NCBI GenBank assembly: GCA_020636215.1
Contig: JACJYG010000004.1
Coordinates: 1,054,001 to 1,118,000, forward strand
DNA length: 64,000 nt
Source: Lewinellaceae bacterium
GTDB taxonomy: Bacteria; Bacteroidota; Bacteroidia; Chitinophagales; Saprospiraceae
Direction: 5' to 3'
Under the pieces are notes generated by a model that did not search any database, had not been told where the DNA came from, and saw only the letters and a program-made list of their open reading frames with translations. How positions within the stretch are numbered: position 1 is the stretch's first letter; each line of letters begins with the position of its first letter. This document shows, piece after piece, positions 24,553-33,513 of this stretch. The position numbers and the translations under genes were made by a program.

Positions 24553-25872
24553 CTACTTCTCCGACAAAATCTCCCTCACCCACTGCTCTTTCCCATCCGC
24601 ATCCAGCACGCGGATGGTGAGCTTGCGATCCAGGCGGGGGCCGGAGAATTCCAGCAGGCCGAAGTTGTGTTTGGGCAGGTAGGTGCCTTCCACCAGCAAA
24701 GCGTTGTGCTCTTTGGCTTCGTAGATGCCGGCCGTCAGGGAAGAAACCGTGAGGTCGTAGAGGGTGTTGCCCCGGGCGTTTACATATTTGCTCATGGTCG
24801 TATGGTGGCGGTCGCCGGTGACGAAGATGACGTTTTTGATGTCCTCCTCCTCGATGCGCTTCAGCAGGTAGGCCTGTTCTTCTTTGAAATGGTCGCCGTA
24901 ATTTTCCTCGCCGGGGGCGGTGTTGAGCACCTGCCCACCGATACAGACCATCTTGAACGGGGCGTAGCTGCCGGACAGGGCGTCGATCAGCCACTCCAGT
25001 TGTTCCTTGCCGAGCATGGTGGCTTCGCCGGTTTGCCGCTTGTTGGGACTGCGGAAGTAGCGGTCGTCCAACAGGAAAAAGTCGATATCGTTGTACTGGA
25101 AGTAGGAGGTAATGCCCCCTAGTCCGGGCAAACCGAAGGTGGGGTTGCCCCAGAAAAGGCGGAAGCCTTCCAGGGTTTGGTCCTTGTGGATAAAGCTGCG
25201 GTCCGAGTTGTTGGGCCCGTAGTCGTGATCATCCCAAATGGCGTAGTGGTGGGTGGAAGCCAGCAGGGCCTGCATTTCCGGCAGGCTGCGGGTATGGGTA
25301 TAGCGGTGGAGGATGCCGCTTCGGGTATACCAATCCACTTCGCGGAGGTAGATATTGTCGCCCAGCCAGATCATGGCGTTGGGCCGTTGTTGATGGATGC
25401 TTTCGAATATCTGATAATCGCTGCCGTAGGGGGTTCCCGGACGGTCATATTGCGCTTCGTTTATATAGGCGCAACTGCCGACGGCCACGGTAAAAGCAGG
25501 TGGATCGGTGCGCCATTGCCAGAAGGGCTGGGTTTCGAACTCGGTCGGATAAGGCCGTTTCACTGCCTTGCCATTGATCAGCAGTTCGTATTGGTATTTC
25601 GTTCCAGGCTCCAGCTGATCGGCCAGTAACTTTGCGGTGTAGGCCTCTTCTTTTGCCGTCATCTTTTCGGCCGTAAACAGGCGTTGCTCAGGGGTAGCCT
25701 GCGCCCAGTAGGCGAACTGCACTTTCGCCGGGGCCGTGGTTTGCACCCACAGCAGTACTTCCCGCATTTCGTTGTAGCCCAGCATCGGGCCGGATTGCAA
25801 TAAATTGGATTGAGCTGACAAATGGCTTCCGAGTAGCAAACCCAGAGCAATGAATAAGGTAAAGCGCTTCAT
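24553..25872 (-). CDS. PhoD-like alkaline phosphatase / phosphodiesterase
   Basis: 439 aa. Signal peptide MKRFTLFIALGLLLGSHLSAQ, an N-terminal fibronectin-like domain (about 25-130), then the metallophosphoesterase core with AVGSCAY, NAMIWLGDNIYLRE, IWDDHDYGPNNSD and NVIFVTGDRHHTTMS, the metal-binding blocks of PhoD-type enzymes. A secreted or periplasmic phosphatase/phosphodiesterase that would release phosphate from organic substrates. No lipobox and no T9SS tail. Monocistronic. Confidence 0.92.
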   Translation of the reverse strand: MKRFTLFIALGLLLGSHLSAQSNLLQSGPMLGYNEMREVLLWVQTTAPAKVQFAYWAQATPEQRLFTAEKMTAKEEAYTAKLLADQLEPGTKYQYELLINGKAVKRPYPTEFETQPFWQWRTDPPAFTVAVGSCAYINEAQYDRPGTPYGSDYQIFESIHQQRPNAMIWLGDNIYLREVDWYTRSGILHRYTHTRSLPEMQALLASTHHYAIWDDHDYGPNNSDRSFIHKDQTLEGFRLFWGNPTFGLPGLGGITSYFQYNDIDFFLLDDRYFRSPNKRQTGEATMLGKEQLEWLIDALSGSYAPFKMVCIGGQVLNTAPGEENYGDHFKEEQAYLLKRIEEEDIKNVIFVTGDRHHTTMSKYVNARGNTLYDLTVSSLTAGIYEAKEHNALLVEGTYLPKHNFGLLEFSGPRLDRKLTIRVLDADGKEQWVREILSEK

Positions 25873-26100
25873 TTTTTTCCCTAAAGCTAAGGTATGGGTG
25901 TCAAAAATTCCGGCCGGTGCAGGTTAATTTTAGATCGATCCTGATAATTAGTGTATGAGGCTTTATGTTTATATTGCTACGGAAGTTTTGGCGTTTATCT
26001 ATGCTTGTTGGTTGTAAAAAGTAACAAAGCACCGCTGACGAATATTAATGGATAGCGCATAAAAAAGATCAACAATCCTTTACAACAAAAAATCTAAACA

Positions 26101-27018
26101 ATGAAAACTGTATTTTTTTGCCTCAGCTTGGGTTTCCTGTTGGCTTTCAGCAGTTGCACCACCACTGAAGAAATATGGATCAACCAGGATGGCTCCCTGC
26201 GCCGGGAATGGAAAATGGATATAGGCGCGCTCATCCCCTTTGTCAAAATGGCGGAAGAATCCAAAAATAACGAAGGGGCTGAATCCGACAGCCTGGAAAA
26301 CCTGGCCGCAGAACCTATGGAAGACGAGCCTGCCGAAGAGGCCAAAGACCCCATGGACAATATGTTCTCCGAAATGCTGAAGCGGGACAATGTCGATACG
26401 CTCATTGCTTTCCGCTCCATATTCGAAGCATCCATGAAAGAAAAGGGAATGACGGAGGAGGAAGTTTTGAGAGCCTTGTCGGAGGCCGACGAGGGAGAAC
26501 TATCCAGCGAAGAGAAAGAAGCGATGGGTGGCATGCTCAAAACCCTGGTCAACACGCAGATCCGTATCAAAATGAGCGAGGCCGAAAACCTCTATTTTTT
26601 CAGCCTGATCCAGAATTTCGAAAACGCCAAGGAACTCAACGAAGGCCAGGATGCCCTCGGGATGCTGCAATCCCTCGGCCAGGGGAAGGCGGAAAGCGAC
26701 CCCACTCAGGAAACTATGATGAAGCTGATGACTGGCCAAAACCCCACTTATAGCCTGAAGAAAAAAGAGTTCCGTATCTCCCGCCCGGCTTCCGATATGA
26801 GCCAGATGTCGGAAGAAGAAAAGGAATCGATGCAAATGATGCAAATGTTCATGGGCGCTATAGAATATGAATACGTCATCCATTTCCCGAAGAAAGTAAA
26901 GAAGGTCAACCTTAAGGAGGCAGAGATCGTGGACGGCAATACCGTCCGGATAAAAGCGCCGATGCCGAAGATGGGAGAGAAAAATGAACCGTTCGAGCTG
27001 ATCGTGAAGTTTAAATAA
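26101..27018 (+). CDS. Hypothetical acidic lipoprotein
   Basis: 305 aa. Signal peptide with lipobox AFSSC (about 15-19). A short strand TTEEIWINQDGSLRREWKMD is followed by a very acidic helical stretch rich in E, D and M (about 55-235) and a final beta region EYEYVIHFPKKVKKVNLKEAEIVDGNTVRI. The opening and closing parts look like one split beta domain with a charged insert. No family name can be given. Monocistronic, ending at a hairpin shared with the converging gene. Confidence 0.75.
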   Translation: MKTVFFCLSLGFLLAFSSCTTTEEIWINQDGSLRREWKMDIGALIPFVKMAEESKNNEGAESDSLENLAAEPMEDEPAEEAKDPMDNMFSEMLKRDNVDTLIAFRSIFEASMKEKGMTEEEVLRALSEADEGELSSEEKEAMGGMLKTLVNTQIRIKMSEAENLYFFSLIQNFENAKELNEGQDALGMLQSLGQGKAESDPTQETMMKLMTGQNPTYSLKKKEFRISRPASDMSQMSEEEKESMQMMQMFMGAIEYEYVIHFPKKVKKVNLKEAEIVDGNTVRIKAPMPKMGEKNEPFELIVKFK

Positions 27019-27024
27019 ATTTGG

Positions 27025-27082
27025 CATTAGGTGAAGGGCAATCCGCCTCGTATAGCGGAGCCGGATTGCCCTCCACCTAATG
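27025..27082. terminator. Bidirectional hairpin between convergent genes
   Basis: CATTAGGTG + AGGGCAATCCG (27025-27045) pairs with CGGATTGCCCT + CACCTAATG (27062-27082), about 20 paired bases. No long T-run, so termination may depend on stem strength. Confidence 0.7.
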
Positions 27083-27084
27083 AC

Positions 27085-27927
27085 TCACTTCTTCCTGGGA
27101 ACAAACACCTGATCCAGTATATCACTGTCGTAGAAAGCCACCGGCTCGTCATTCACATGCCGGTAAGCGGCGGCGAGAAACACCGTTTCCGCAGCCGAAA
27201 CGAGCGTGATCAGGAACAGGATTGAGAGCACCCCTGCCACAACAGCTACAATGGGATGTACAAAAAAGAGCAAAACGCAGATCACCGCTATGGCCACAAA
27301 GCCCAGCAGGTAAAAAAGGCCGAAGCTGAAATTGGCGCCAATGGCCTCGCCCCACTTTTCTTTCATGATCTGTCCGGACCGTTTTACCGCCTGTACGGGG
27401 GAAACGTTTTCGTAAGCGATAACCGGTACGACGAAAAAGGTGGCAATGGACCATACCATGCCCACGATGCTGATGATGATCTTTCCGATAAAGCCCAGGC
27501 GGTCTTCCAGCGTTTTGAGCACGACACCTACGGTAGCCGCCAGCAACGCCCAGGATATGATGGCTTCAATACGGGAGATGCTATACGCAATCCCATCGCC
27601 CACCTTGGCATCTCTCCCTTCCATGATCAGCCGGGCGCAATGGATCAGCCCGATGTTGAAAAAGATCACGACGGTAAAGTTGACCAGATAAAAAATAAAA
27701 AGGGCCAGATAGGCCAACCATTCACCACCGGCTTCCAAGCTGCCGAGATAGGACTCAATTTGGAAGCCGAAAACCGCGGCAAAACCGCCTAAGAAAGTCA
27801 GACAAATAAACAATAAGGAGACTCCGGACAGAACTGGAAATAACATCAGGCTGGGGTTCTCCCGGATGATGCTTAAACTGGTCATGCCCAGTTTCCATCC
27901 ATTGCTCATACGATCGAAAAAATTCAT
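27085..27927 (-). CDS. DUF6159-like membrane protein
   Basis: 280 aa from ATG 27927 (MNFFDRMSNGWKLGMTSLSI). About six hydrophobic helices in pairs: LMLFPVLSGVSLLFICLTFL, WLAYLALFIFYLVNFTVVIF, ISWALLAATVGVV, IIISIVGMVWSIATFFVVPV, FGLFYLLGFVAIAVICVLLF and VAGVLSILFLITLVSA, with the motif VVPVIAYENVSPVQAVKRSGQIMKEKWG between. That pattern is of a conserved membrane family of unknown role (DUF6159 by memory). The 45 codons before this ATG have no membrane character. Ends at the shared hairpin with the plus-strand lipoprotein gene. Confidence 0.75.
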   Translation of the reverse strand: MNFFDRMSNGWKLGMTSLSIIRENPSLMLFPVLSGVSLLFICLTFLGGFAAVFGFQIESYLGSLEAGGEWLAYLALFIFYLVNFTVVIFFNIGLIHCARLIMEGRDAKVGDGIAYSISRIEAIISWALLAATVGVVLKTLEDRLGFIGKIIISIVGMVWSIATFFVVPVIAYENVSPVQAVKRSGQIMKEKWGEAIGANFSFGLFYLLGFVAIAVICVLLFFVHPIVAVVAGVLSILFLITLVSAAETVFLAAAYRHVNDEPVAFYDSDILDQVFVPRKK

Positions 27928-28067
27928 GTGATTGGGGTTTTTAGTGATTCTCAAAAAACAAGTTCTAAGATAAGCAAATCCCCCGCTACGAGTCAAGTCG
28001 AACAGATCAATAGCGACATTGTCTCGACGACGATAGCTTAACTGGCCTGGGCGCCAATTCAACCTTT

Positions 28068-29159
28068 TTAGCCTCCGGAGCTAACGCCAATTTTACAGGA
28101 AATGGCCGACATCCCCCCCTCATGGAACAATAAAAGCCGGCAAAACAGAAAGGGGCCGCTAAAAGGCGCCACATTCAAAGGGTAGCTATGCGCCCCCGCC
28201 GGTTGATATCCCAGTTTTTGATGAACCAATTCCCGCCCGGAAACATCAAAGAGCTGTAGCTGCACTTCTCCTCCCTCCGGAAGTTGATACTCCAGTAAGC
28301 CTTCCCCCTGTACCGGGTTGGGAATAAGTTGAAGTTTCAATTCGTTCCCTTTTACCGGCTCGGCCACCGCTACGGGATCGCAGGTTATGGAAAAGCCAGG
28401 GCAATAGGTACGCTGCGCCAGCGTGCAGTCCAGAACAAAAGGATTGGGGTTCCCCTGATAAAAGGCGATCTTCTGAGAGCGTTGATACTCCTTGTCATCC
28501 ACCGGATCGGCCACATGCCACTCACAGAGGGTTTCGCGCTGGGATTCGAAGAAGTTCGGGTCCGACGCATTAGCCTGGCTGCGGTAAATGGTGTAAAAGT
28601 AGAACATAGCGCGCGCCACGTCGCCTTTCTGGGCTTCAGGTGGCTCGAAACCATTAGCAGAATACTCGCTGTACAAGTCCCGGTTAACGGATGGGATCGT
28701 ACTTTGCTGCTGCCCCAGGTAAAACCACTTTTGGGTTTGCCCGTCCGGTATCTCCCGGAACGGAAGATTGGCGCGGGCGGCGTTGACGTCTTCCCGGGTG
28801 GGATAGAGGTGGTGCATATCGGCGAGGGCCGGCTCCTGATCGGCGCCGAAGGCCCGAGGGTAGGTGTGCTCAGTATTGATGCCCTTGGCAAAGGCGTCGA
28901 CAGTGGGGTCCTGCGTGGGGTCCAGGTAGATCGTGTAACCGGAATACACACAGGTAAGGCTGTCGTTATGCGCATCGACCCGGGAGAAGAGGGTGTCTCG
29001 CGAGTTGGCAAAGGGCAGTACCTGATCCGGCGTATAGTCTGCCTGCAAGGCCTGGATCAACTCCTCTCCTTCCAAATTGGGAAAGAGGGATTGGTACTGG
29101 GCTGCCAACAGTAGAGGTGCGGATAGGAAGATAGTTGCTAGGGCAATGGTCCGGAACAT
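28068..29159 (-). CDS. Secreted endonuclease I with T9SS sorting domain
   Basis: 363 aa from ATG 29159 (MFRTIALATIFLSAPLLLAAQ signal peptide). The nuclease domain (about 70-240) has INTEHTYPRAFG, DMHHLYPTREDVNAARAN and the later PNPFVLDCTLAQRTYCPG, matching the beta-beta-alpha-metal endonuclease I / NucM family. The last ~75 residues (LQLIPNPVQGEGLLEYQLP ... LQLFDVSGRELVH) are a type A T9SS sorting domain, so the enzyme should be exported by T9SS. It would degrade extracellular nucleic acid, for nutrition or biofilm turnover. The C-terminal tail beyond FLFCRLLLF is atypically long. Confidence 0.9.
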   Translation of the reverse strand: MFRTIALATIFLSAPLLLAAQYQSLFPNLEGEELIQALQADYTPDQVLPFANSRDTLFSRVDAHNDSLTCVYSGYTIYLDPTQDPTVDAFAKGINTEHTYPRAFGADQEPALADMHHLYPTREDVNAARANLPFREIPDGQTQKWFYLGQQQSTIPSVNRDLYSEYSANGFEPPEAQKGDVARAMFYFYTIYRSQANASDPNFFESQRETLCEWHVADPVDDKEYQRSQKIAFYQGNPNPFVLDCTLAQRTYCPGFSITCDPVAVAEPVKGNELKLQLIPNPVQGEGLLEYQLPEGGEVQLQLFDVSGRELVHQKLGYQPAGAHSYPLNVAPFSGPFLFCRLLLFHEGGMSAISCKIGVSSGG

Positions 29160-29309
29160 TGGTTTATTTTTTATCGGGTTGCCTCGATTTGGCAAACCGG
29201 GCCAAATATAAGGAATATTAAGCCGAAAGGACTGAAGGCCGAAACGTCACCATGCCATACTGCCTCCCCTTAAACATCCAGTCATTTCCAACTGGCTCTA
29301 ACGAGCCGG

Positions 29310-30023
29310 TCAACCATCCATATCTTTCACACCCGAGCGTGAATCCGTACAAAACTGATAGAAATCGTACATCACCAACAGGCTTTCGCCCTGGTAGTGC
29401 AGGCCTTCCTGCAGGCTCTGCCGGTGAAGTTCCAGCAGGCCTTCCTCCTTTTGCATAAGCTTGTAGAGGGTTTGCATCACCTTGGCAAAGCGCTCGACAT
29501 CATTGGCGCGGGGGATGTCGCCACTGCCCAGTTTTTCAAGCAGGCGGATAAATGCGCGGGCATCATAGAGCGTATACTTTTCCGGATAACGGAAAGCCAG
29601 ATAGAGGGATACCATCTGGTAATCATCATCATGGTAGTGATTGTTCTCAATGGAGCGCGGGTGTGCTTCTTTGTACTCCTGCAACAGCATATCGCAATAG
29701 TAGACGAAACGGCTGGCCCGCCCTTCCAGCCCTTTTTCCTCATTGAAAAGGTCGGTAAACATGTGGCGAACGAAATCGGGCTGCATACGGGCCAACTCCA
29801 GCATCATATGCTTAGGCTCATAAGCCTCCCGCTTCCACATTCGGCGGGTATGGGAGTTTTTCAGCGCACTGTCATACATCGCCGGCCAATCCTCCGCATC
29901 CATATCCCATTTCTCCTGAAAGATGCGCTGCGATTCCCAGATGTGAATGCGCTCAAGGGCCTGCCCACTCTGCAGGTACTTCCGATACTCCTGAAAATAA
30001 TGCTGGATGCGCTTGAGTTGCAT
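29310..30023 (-). CDS. Hypothetical soluble protein
   Basis: 237 aa, no signal peptide or membrane helix. Helical, with MQLKRIQHYFQEYRKYLQSG at the N-terminus, a central SIENNHYHDDDYQMVSLYLAFRYPEKYTLYDARAF block and ALERIHIWESQRIFQEKWD. The YP(E/D)KYxLY pattern recalls N-terminal domains of some McrB-type AAA proteins, but there is no ATPase domain here, so this is only a resemblance. Its start lies 28 bp from an octamer array. Function unknown. Confidence 0.7.
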   Translation of the reverse strand: MQLKRIQHYFQEYRKYLQSGQALERIHIWESQRIFQEKWDMDAEDWPAMYDSALKNSHTRRMWKREAYEPKHMMLELARMQPDFVRHMFTDLFNEEKGLEGRASRFVYYCDMLLQEYKEAHPRSIENNHYHDDDYQMVSLYLAFRYPEKYTLYDARAFIRLLEKLGSGDIPRANDVERFAKVMQTLYKLMQKEEGLLELHRQSLQEGLHYQGESLLVMYDFYQFCTDSRSGVKDMDG

Positions 30024-30051
30024 GGGGACTCGTTGTTGTTCTGAAGTTTTT

Positions 30052-30131
30052 AGGTCATGAGGTCATGAGGTCATGAGGTCATGAGGTCGTTAGGTCTTTA
30101 GGTCGTTAGGTCATGAGGCCGTGAGGCCGGC
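30052..30131 (+). repeat. 10 x 8-bp tandem array (AGGTCATG)
   Basis: Ten octamers in phase: AGGTCATG four times, AGGTCGTT, AGGTCTTT, AGGTCGTT, AGGTCATG, AGGCCGTG and AGGCCGGC. The constant pentamer AGGTC is the one of the 24-copy array at 4083-4274 read on the minus strand; the variable triplets differ. Confidence 0.95.
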
Positions 30132-30480
30132 ATGTCGAAAATCGGCATGGCTGCCCGGCTTACCTTCTGCTGGCACTGACGTGCTGCCTACCGGCTTCCC
30201 GATCTCGATCCACTGGATTTCATCGGGCTGCGAAGGTGCAAGCCCCTCCGCAGCTGCGGTGCACCTTTTCAACTTTTAACTACCAAATCCAAAATTTGGT
30301 AGTCAATTGTTATCGTGAAGGCTTTTCCTAGCCCCAGGAACCAGGCCCGTCCTCCCCCGACACCAGTTGGGATCGGCCGGGTAAAAAACCAGCCCGTCCG
30401 TCCGTCTAGTCAGCCGGATAAATCCTTGCTACGCTCGGCCGGGTAAAAAACCAGAAACGCTAAGCCTTCTAAGGGTCTGC
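30132..30480. other. Intergenic repeats, no gene
   Basis: Holds a REP-like element (30190-30271) also present inverted at 52380-52435, two GGCCGGGTAAAAAACCAG modules (about 30375 and 30437), and a 27-bp stretch (30398-30424) repeated inverted at 2613-2639. No open frame of interest. Confidence 0.75.
30190..30271. repeat. REP-like repeat, copy 1
   Basis: CCCGAT (30198-30203) and ATCGGG (30222-30227) bracket a loop with CCACTGG; the downstream GCGAAGGTGC and GCGGTGCACCTTTT follow. The reverse complement of 52380-52435 has the same parts in the same order, lacking about 18 bp between the last two. Confidence 0.75.
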
Positions 30481-31509
30481 CTACTGATTCACCCTTTCCA
30501 GCCCCTCCTGGGCTTTCTCGTAATTCGGGGCCAAACGCAGCGCCTGCTCGTAATCTGCCTTTGCCGCTGTCCGGTTGCCCAGCATTTCGCTGGCCAGCCC
30601 CCGGTAGTAATACGCACGGATGTGGGTAGGCGACACCTTGAGTGCGATGTCGAACTGCTGTTTGGCCTGAGCCAAAGAATCCATATCCATGTAGATCAGC
30701 CCGGAATTAAAAAAAGCTTCCTCATATTGGGGGTCGATGCGGGCAATGCGGCGGTACATGTCAATGGCGCCGGACAGGTCTCCCTTATCCGACAGGTAGT
30801 CGGCGCGGGCGTGCAATACATGAATATCTCCTGGCGCAACCCGCATGGCGTTCTCAAAATAGCGGGCCGCCAGCGGGTCGCCTATAGCCGAATAGAGTTG
30901 CCCCAGGTTGATCCAGCCATCTACGAGATCTGAATTAATTTCCACCGCCTTTTGAAAGCTGTTGATAGCCCGAACAGTGTCACCCTTTTCCTTGAAATTC
31001 ATCCCAAACCAGAAATAGGCGTCTGCATTCTGCGGATCGAGGCGTAGTACCTGATCAATAGTTTTCATCGACTCATTGTATTGTTTCAGGATGAGCTGAA
31101 ACTCTGCCAGTTTGAGCAAGGTAGGAATTCGTTCCGGATACAATTCCGCCGCCCGTTCCATGGTTTTCAGGGCCTGGCGCGACTTAAAGTAGTCCAGGTA
31201 AACATCGGCCAGCAGATGCAGGTAATCCACATTGGTGGAGTCGAGGCTCAGTGCCTTGTTGAGATCCCGGATAGCGCCATCAAAACCATCATTCTCATAA
31301 AACATGCGCGCGCGTTCCGCATACAGGGCCGGGTCGTTGGGGGATTGGGCAATGGCCGCCGACAAGCCGTCAATGGCCGGATTATTGGTTTCCGGGACTT
31401 CCGTACCGGCCTCTGTTTGGCCCGTTTCGTTGCCATCCTTTCCGCCGCAGGCCGCTACGGCCAACAATATAGCAGCCATGCCCAGAAGTTTCCATATCTT
31501 AGTTTTCAT
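30481..31509 (-). CDS. TPR-repeat lipoprotein
   Basis: 342 aa from ATG 31509 (MKTKIWKLLGMAAILLAVAAC; lipobox VAAC). About eight tetratricopeptide repeats fill residues 55-340, for example PALYAERARMFYENDGFDGA, GWINLGQLYSAIGDPLAARY and AYYYRGLASEMLGNRTAAKA. Such proteins act as scaffolds at the outer membrane or periplasm; partners are unknown. The 58 codons before this ATG are in frame but have no signal character. 3' side is repeat DNA. Confidence 0.85.
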   Translation of the reverse strand: MKTKIWKLLGMAAILLAVAACGGKDGNETGQTEAGTEVPETNNPAIDGLSAAIAQSPNDPALYAERARMFYENDGFDGAIRDLNKALSLDSTNVDYLHLLADVYLDYFKSRQALKTMERAAELYPERIPTLLKLAEFQLILKQYNESMKTIDQVLRLDPQNADAYFWFGMNFKEKGDTVRAINSFQKAVEINSDLVDGWINLGQLYSAIGDPLAARYFENAMRVAPGDIHVLHARADYLSDKGDLSGAIDMYRRIARIDPQYEEAFFNSGLIYMDMDSLAQAKQQFDIALKVSPTHIRAYYYRGLASEMLGNRTAAKADYEQALRLAPNYEKAQEGLERVNQ

Positions 31510-31753
31510 AACGAATGTGATCGGTTTTACTGAAACAGGCCCGCAAGATACGGATTTTGCGTTGAAAGCCGCTCTGCCTACTGTCAGCCGGATTGCAATG
31601 GAATGACAGGGGGAGGGAAATGGTTTATATGGCAACATAGTTGAATGGCTTTGTGGGCGCCTCTTGGTCAACAATACAACCATTTAGCACTTTTAACCGG
31701 CTCACTAGAGACGGTCAACTATATTAATATCGCGCGTCAAACAAGCTTTTCCG

Positions 31754-33352
31754 ATGAAAAAATGGACCATTTTACTCTTACACCTTCCTTTCCTGCTCTC
31801 GGCACAGGACTGGGCCTGGGTACAGCCGCTGGACGGCCTGGGCAATGAGAGTTGCCGTAGCATCAAAGCTGCTCCGGATGGGGGGCTATTCGTGGGCGGT
31901 GCTTTTGAAGGCAGCCTGGAAATCGAAGATTGGCAGGCCCTTTCGGAAGGGGAATCCGACCTTTTCCTGGCGGCTTTCGGCCCGGATCAAAAATTGTTGT
32001 GGGCGCTCAGCGCCGGCGGCAGCCAGGATGACGAGATCGCCAGCATCGCCATATTGCCTTCCGGAGATATTGTCTGTGTGGGGGCTTTTTGGTTTGAATT
32101 GCCCCTGGTCGATACCGTCCTGAGCTCCGGAAGCAGTCCACGAGCCTTGTTTGCCGCCCGTTTCAGCCCGGAAGGGGAACTGCGGTGGGCGCGCAGTTTC
32201 AGCGGACAGGGCCTGAAAGGAATAGCCGGTATTGCCGCCCAATCGGATGATACCCTGGCTATATCCGGTTTTTTCGAAAAAACGCTGGAATTAGGGGACA
32301 GCACCCTCGAATCCGGCCTCGATGATGGCAGTACTTTTTCTTTTACCGCTCTGCTCGACGGCGCCGGTAACACTCTTTGGGCGCAGCCAGCCGGCTACAG
32401 TGGCGATACGCGGGCCTCGGCCCTGGCGCTCCAATCGGATGGAGCTATTGTGATCGGTGGTTTTTTCAACGACACGACCTTGATTGGCGACGCGCAATTC
32501 ACCGCCAACACTTTTGACCGGGATGTGTTTCTCGCCTGCTTCAGCCCTGCGGGGGAAGTGCGCTGGGCGCGCAAGGCGGGCGGCGTCATCGATGATGAAC
32601 TATCCGCCATAGCTATCGATGAGCAGGGAAATATTTACGCCACAGGCATATTGGTGGGCGTCATGACGCTTAGTGAGGAAATTAGTATTCAAAGCAGCAC
32701 CGGCAATTCCGATTTTTACCTGCTAAAATATGCCCCTGACGGTACGCCGATCTTCGGGCGGGCGCTGGGTGGACAGGAGGTGCAGCAGGGTTTGGCCATT
32801 GCCGTACATGGCGGCATCGTGGCCATCGGGGGGGCTTACCAGGGCGCTATGGCGTTCGACGGCTTCCAGGCGGATGCCGGGGCCAGTCCCGATGGCTTTA
32901 TCGCCGGTTTCAACCTGGAAGGCCAGGCCCGTTGGCTGGCTACCATCCCCGCCGATATTGTCTCCCTAACCAGTACCATCGATTACGGCCCGGAAGGGCA
33001 GCTCTTCGCCGGTGGCGCCTTCGGACAGCAGGCAACTTTTGATGAAGCGACCTGGACAAGTATCGGTAATACCGGCCTGTTTATCGGACAGCTCCGCCCT
33101 TCACTTACGCCGGTAAATGCGGCTCCCCCAACTTTGTCTGTTTCTGTGTATCCGAACCCCGCAAAAGAACAGCTTAACCTTTACCCCCCAGGCCGGCACT
33201 ACAAAGTGGCCCTCTACGACCCACTGGGCAGGCCCGTGTTCCAGGCTCAGGGGCAGGATGTGTTGGCCTTGCCGAACTTGCCGCCGGGGGTGTATACGCT
33301 GGTGGTGGAAGAAATGGAGAAGGTGGGAAAAGTGCAACTCGTTATTTATTAG
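31754..33352 (+). CDS. Secreted beta-propeller protein with T9SS sorting domain
   Basis: 532 aa. Signal peptide MKKWTILLLHLPFLLSAQ. Six to eight related blades of about 50-60 residues carry the SBBP-like pattern: GGLFVGGAFEGSLEI, LPSGDIVCVGAFWFEL, SDDTLAISGFFEKTLEL, SDGAIVIGGFFNDTTLI, EQGNIYATGILVGVMTL, each followed by FLA(A/C)F.P.G...WA. The last ~75 residues (VSVYPNPAKEQLNLYPPG ... VALYDPLGRPVF ... GVYTLVVE) are a type A T9SS sorting domain. A cell-surface or released protein; ligand unknown. Monocistronic. Confidence 0.9.
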   Translation: MKKWTILLLHLPFLLSAQDWAWVQPLDGLGNESCRSIKAAPDGGLFVGGAFEGSLEIEDWQALSEGESDLFLAAFGPDQKLLWALSAGGSQDDEIASIAILPSGDIVCVGAFWFELPLVDTVLSSGSSPRALFAARFSPEGELRWARSFSGQGLKGIAGIAAQSDDTLAISGFFEKTLELGDSTLESGLDDGSTFSFTALLDGAGNTLWAQPAGYSGDTRASALALQSDGAIVIGGFFNDTTLIGDAQFTANTFDRDVFLACFSPAGEVRWARKAGGVIDDELSAIAIDEQGNIYATGILVGVMTLSEEISIQSSTGNSDFYLLKYAPDGTPIFGRALGGQEVQQGLAIAVHGGIVAIGGAYQGAMAFDGFQADAGASPDGFIAGFNLEGQARWLATIPADIVSLTSTIDYGPEGQLFAGGAFGQQATFDEATWTSIGNTGLFIGQLRPSLTPVNAAPPTLSVSVYPNPAKEQLNLYPPGRHYKVALYDPLGRPVFQAQGQDVLALPNLPPGVYTLVVEEMEKVGKVQLVIY

Positions 33353-33468
33353 CGACAATCGGTAATAGGGCCATTTTTTATCCAGGTATATAATAAAAGT
33401 GCTCATCCCATCCCCCGCAGGCAGCTCTGAGTAGCGCGGAGATGAGGCGCCCTCGACGCTTCAACGCC

Positions 33469-33500
33469 CCTAAGCCATTGAGCCATCTGGCCATTCAACC
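33469..33500 (-). repeat. 4 x 8-bp array after the ABC-F gene
   Basis: On the minus strand GGTTGAAT, GGCCAGAT, GGCTCAAT and GGCTTAGG, starting 13 bp after the ABC-F stop. Same octamer family as at 20152-20323 and 984-1007. Confidence 0.75.
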
Positions 33501-33513
33501 CTATTGCCCACAC

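Noticed and set aside
27085..28062. Longer start for the DUF6159-like gene
   Set aside because: The extra 45 residues have no membrane or signal character, and ATG 27927 gives the expected N-terminus.
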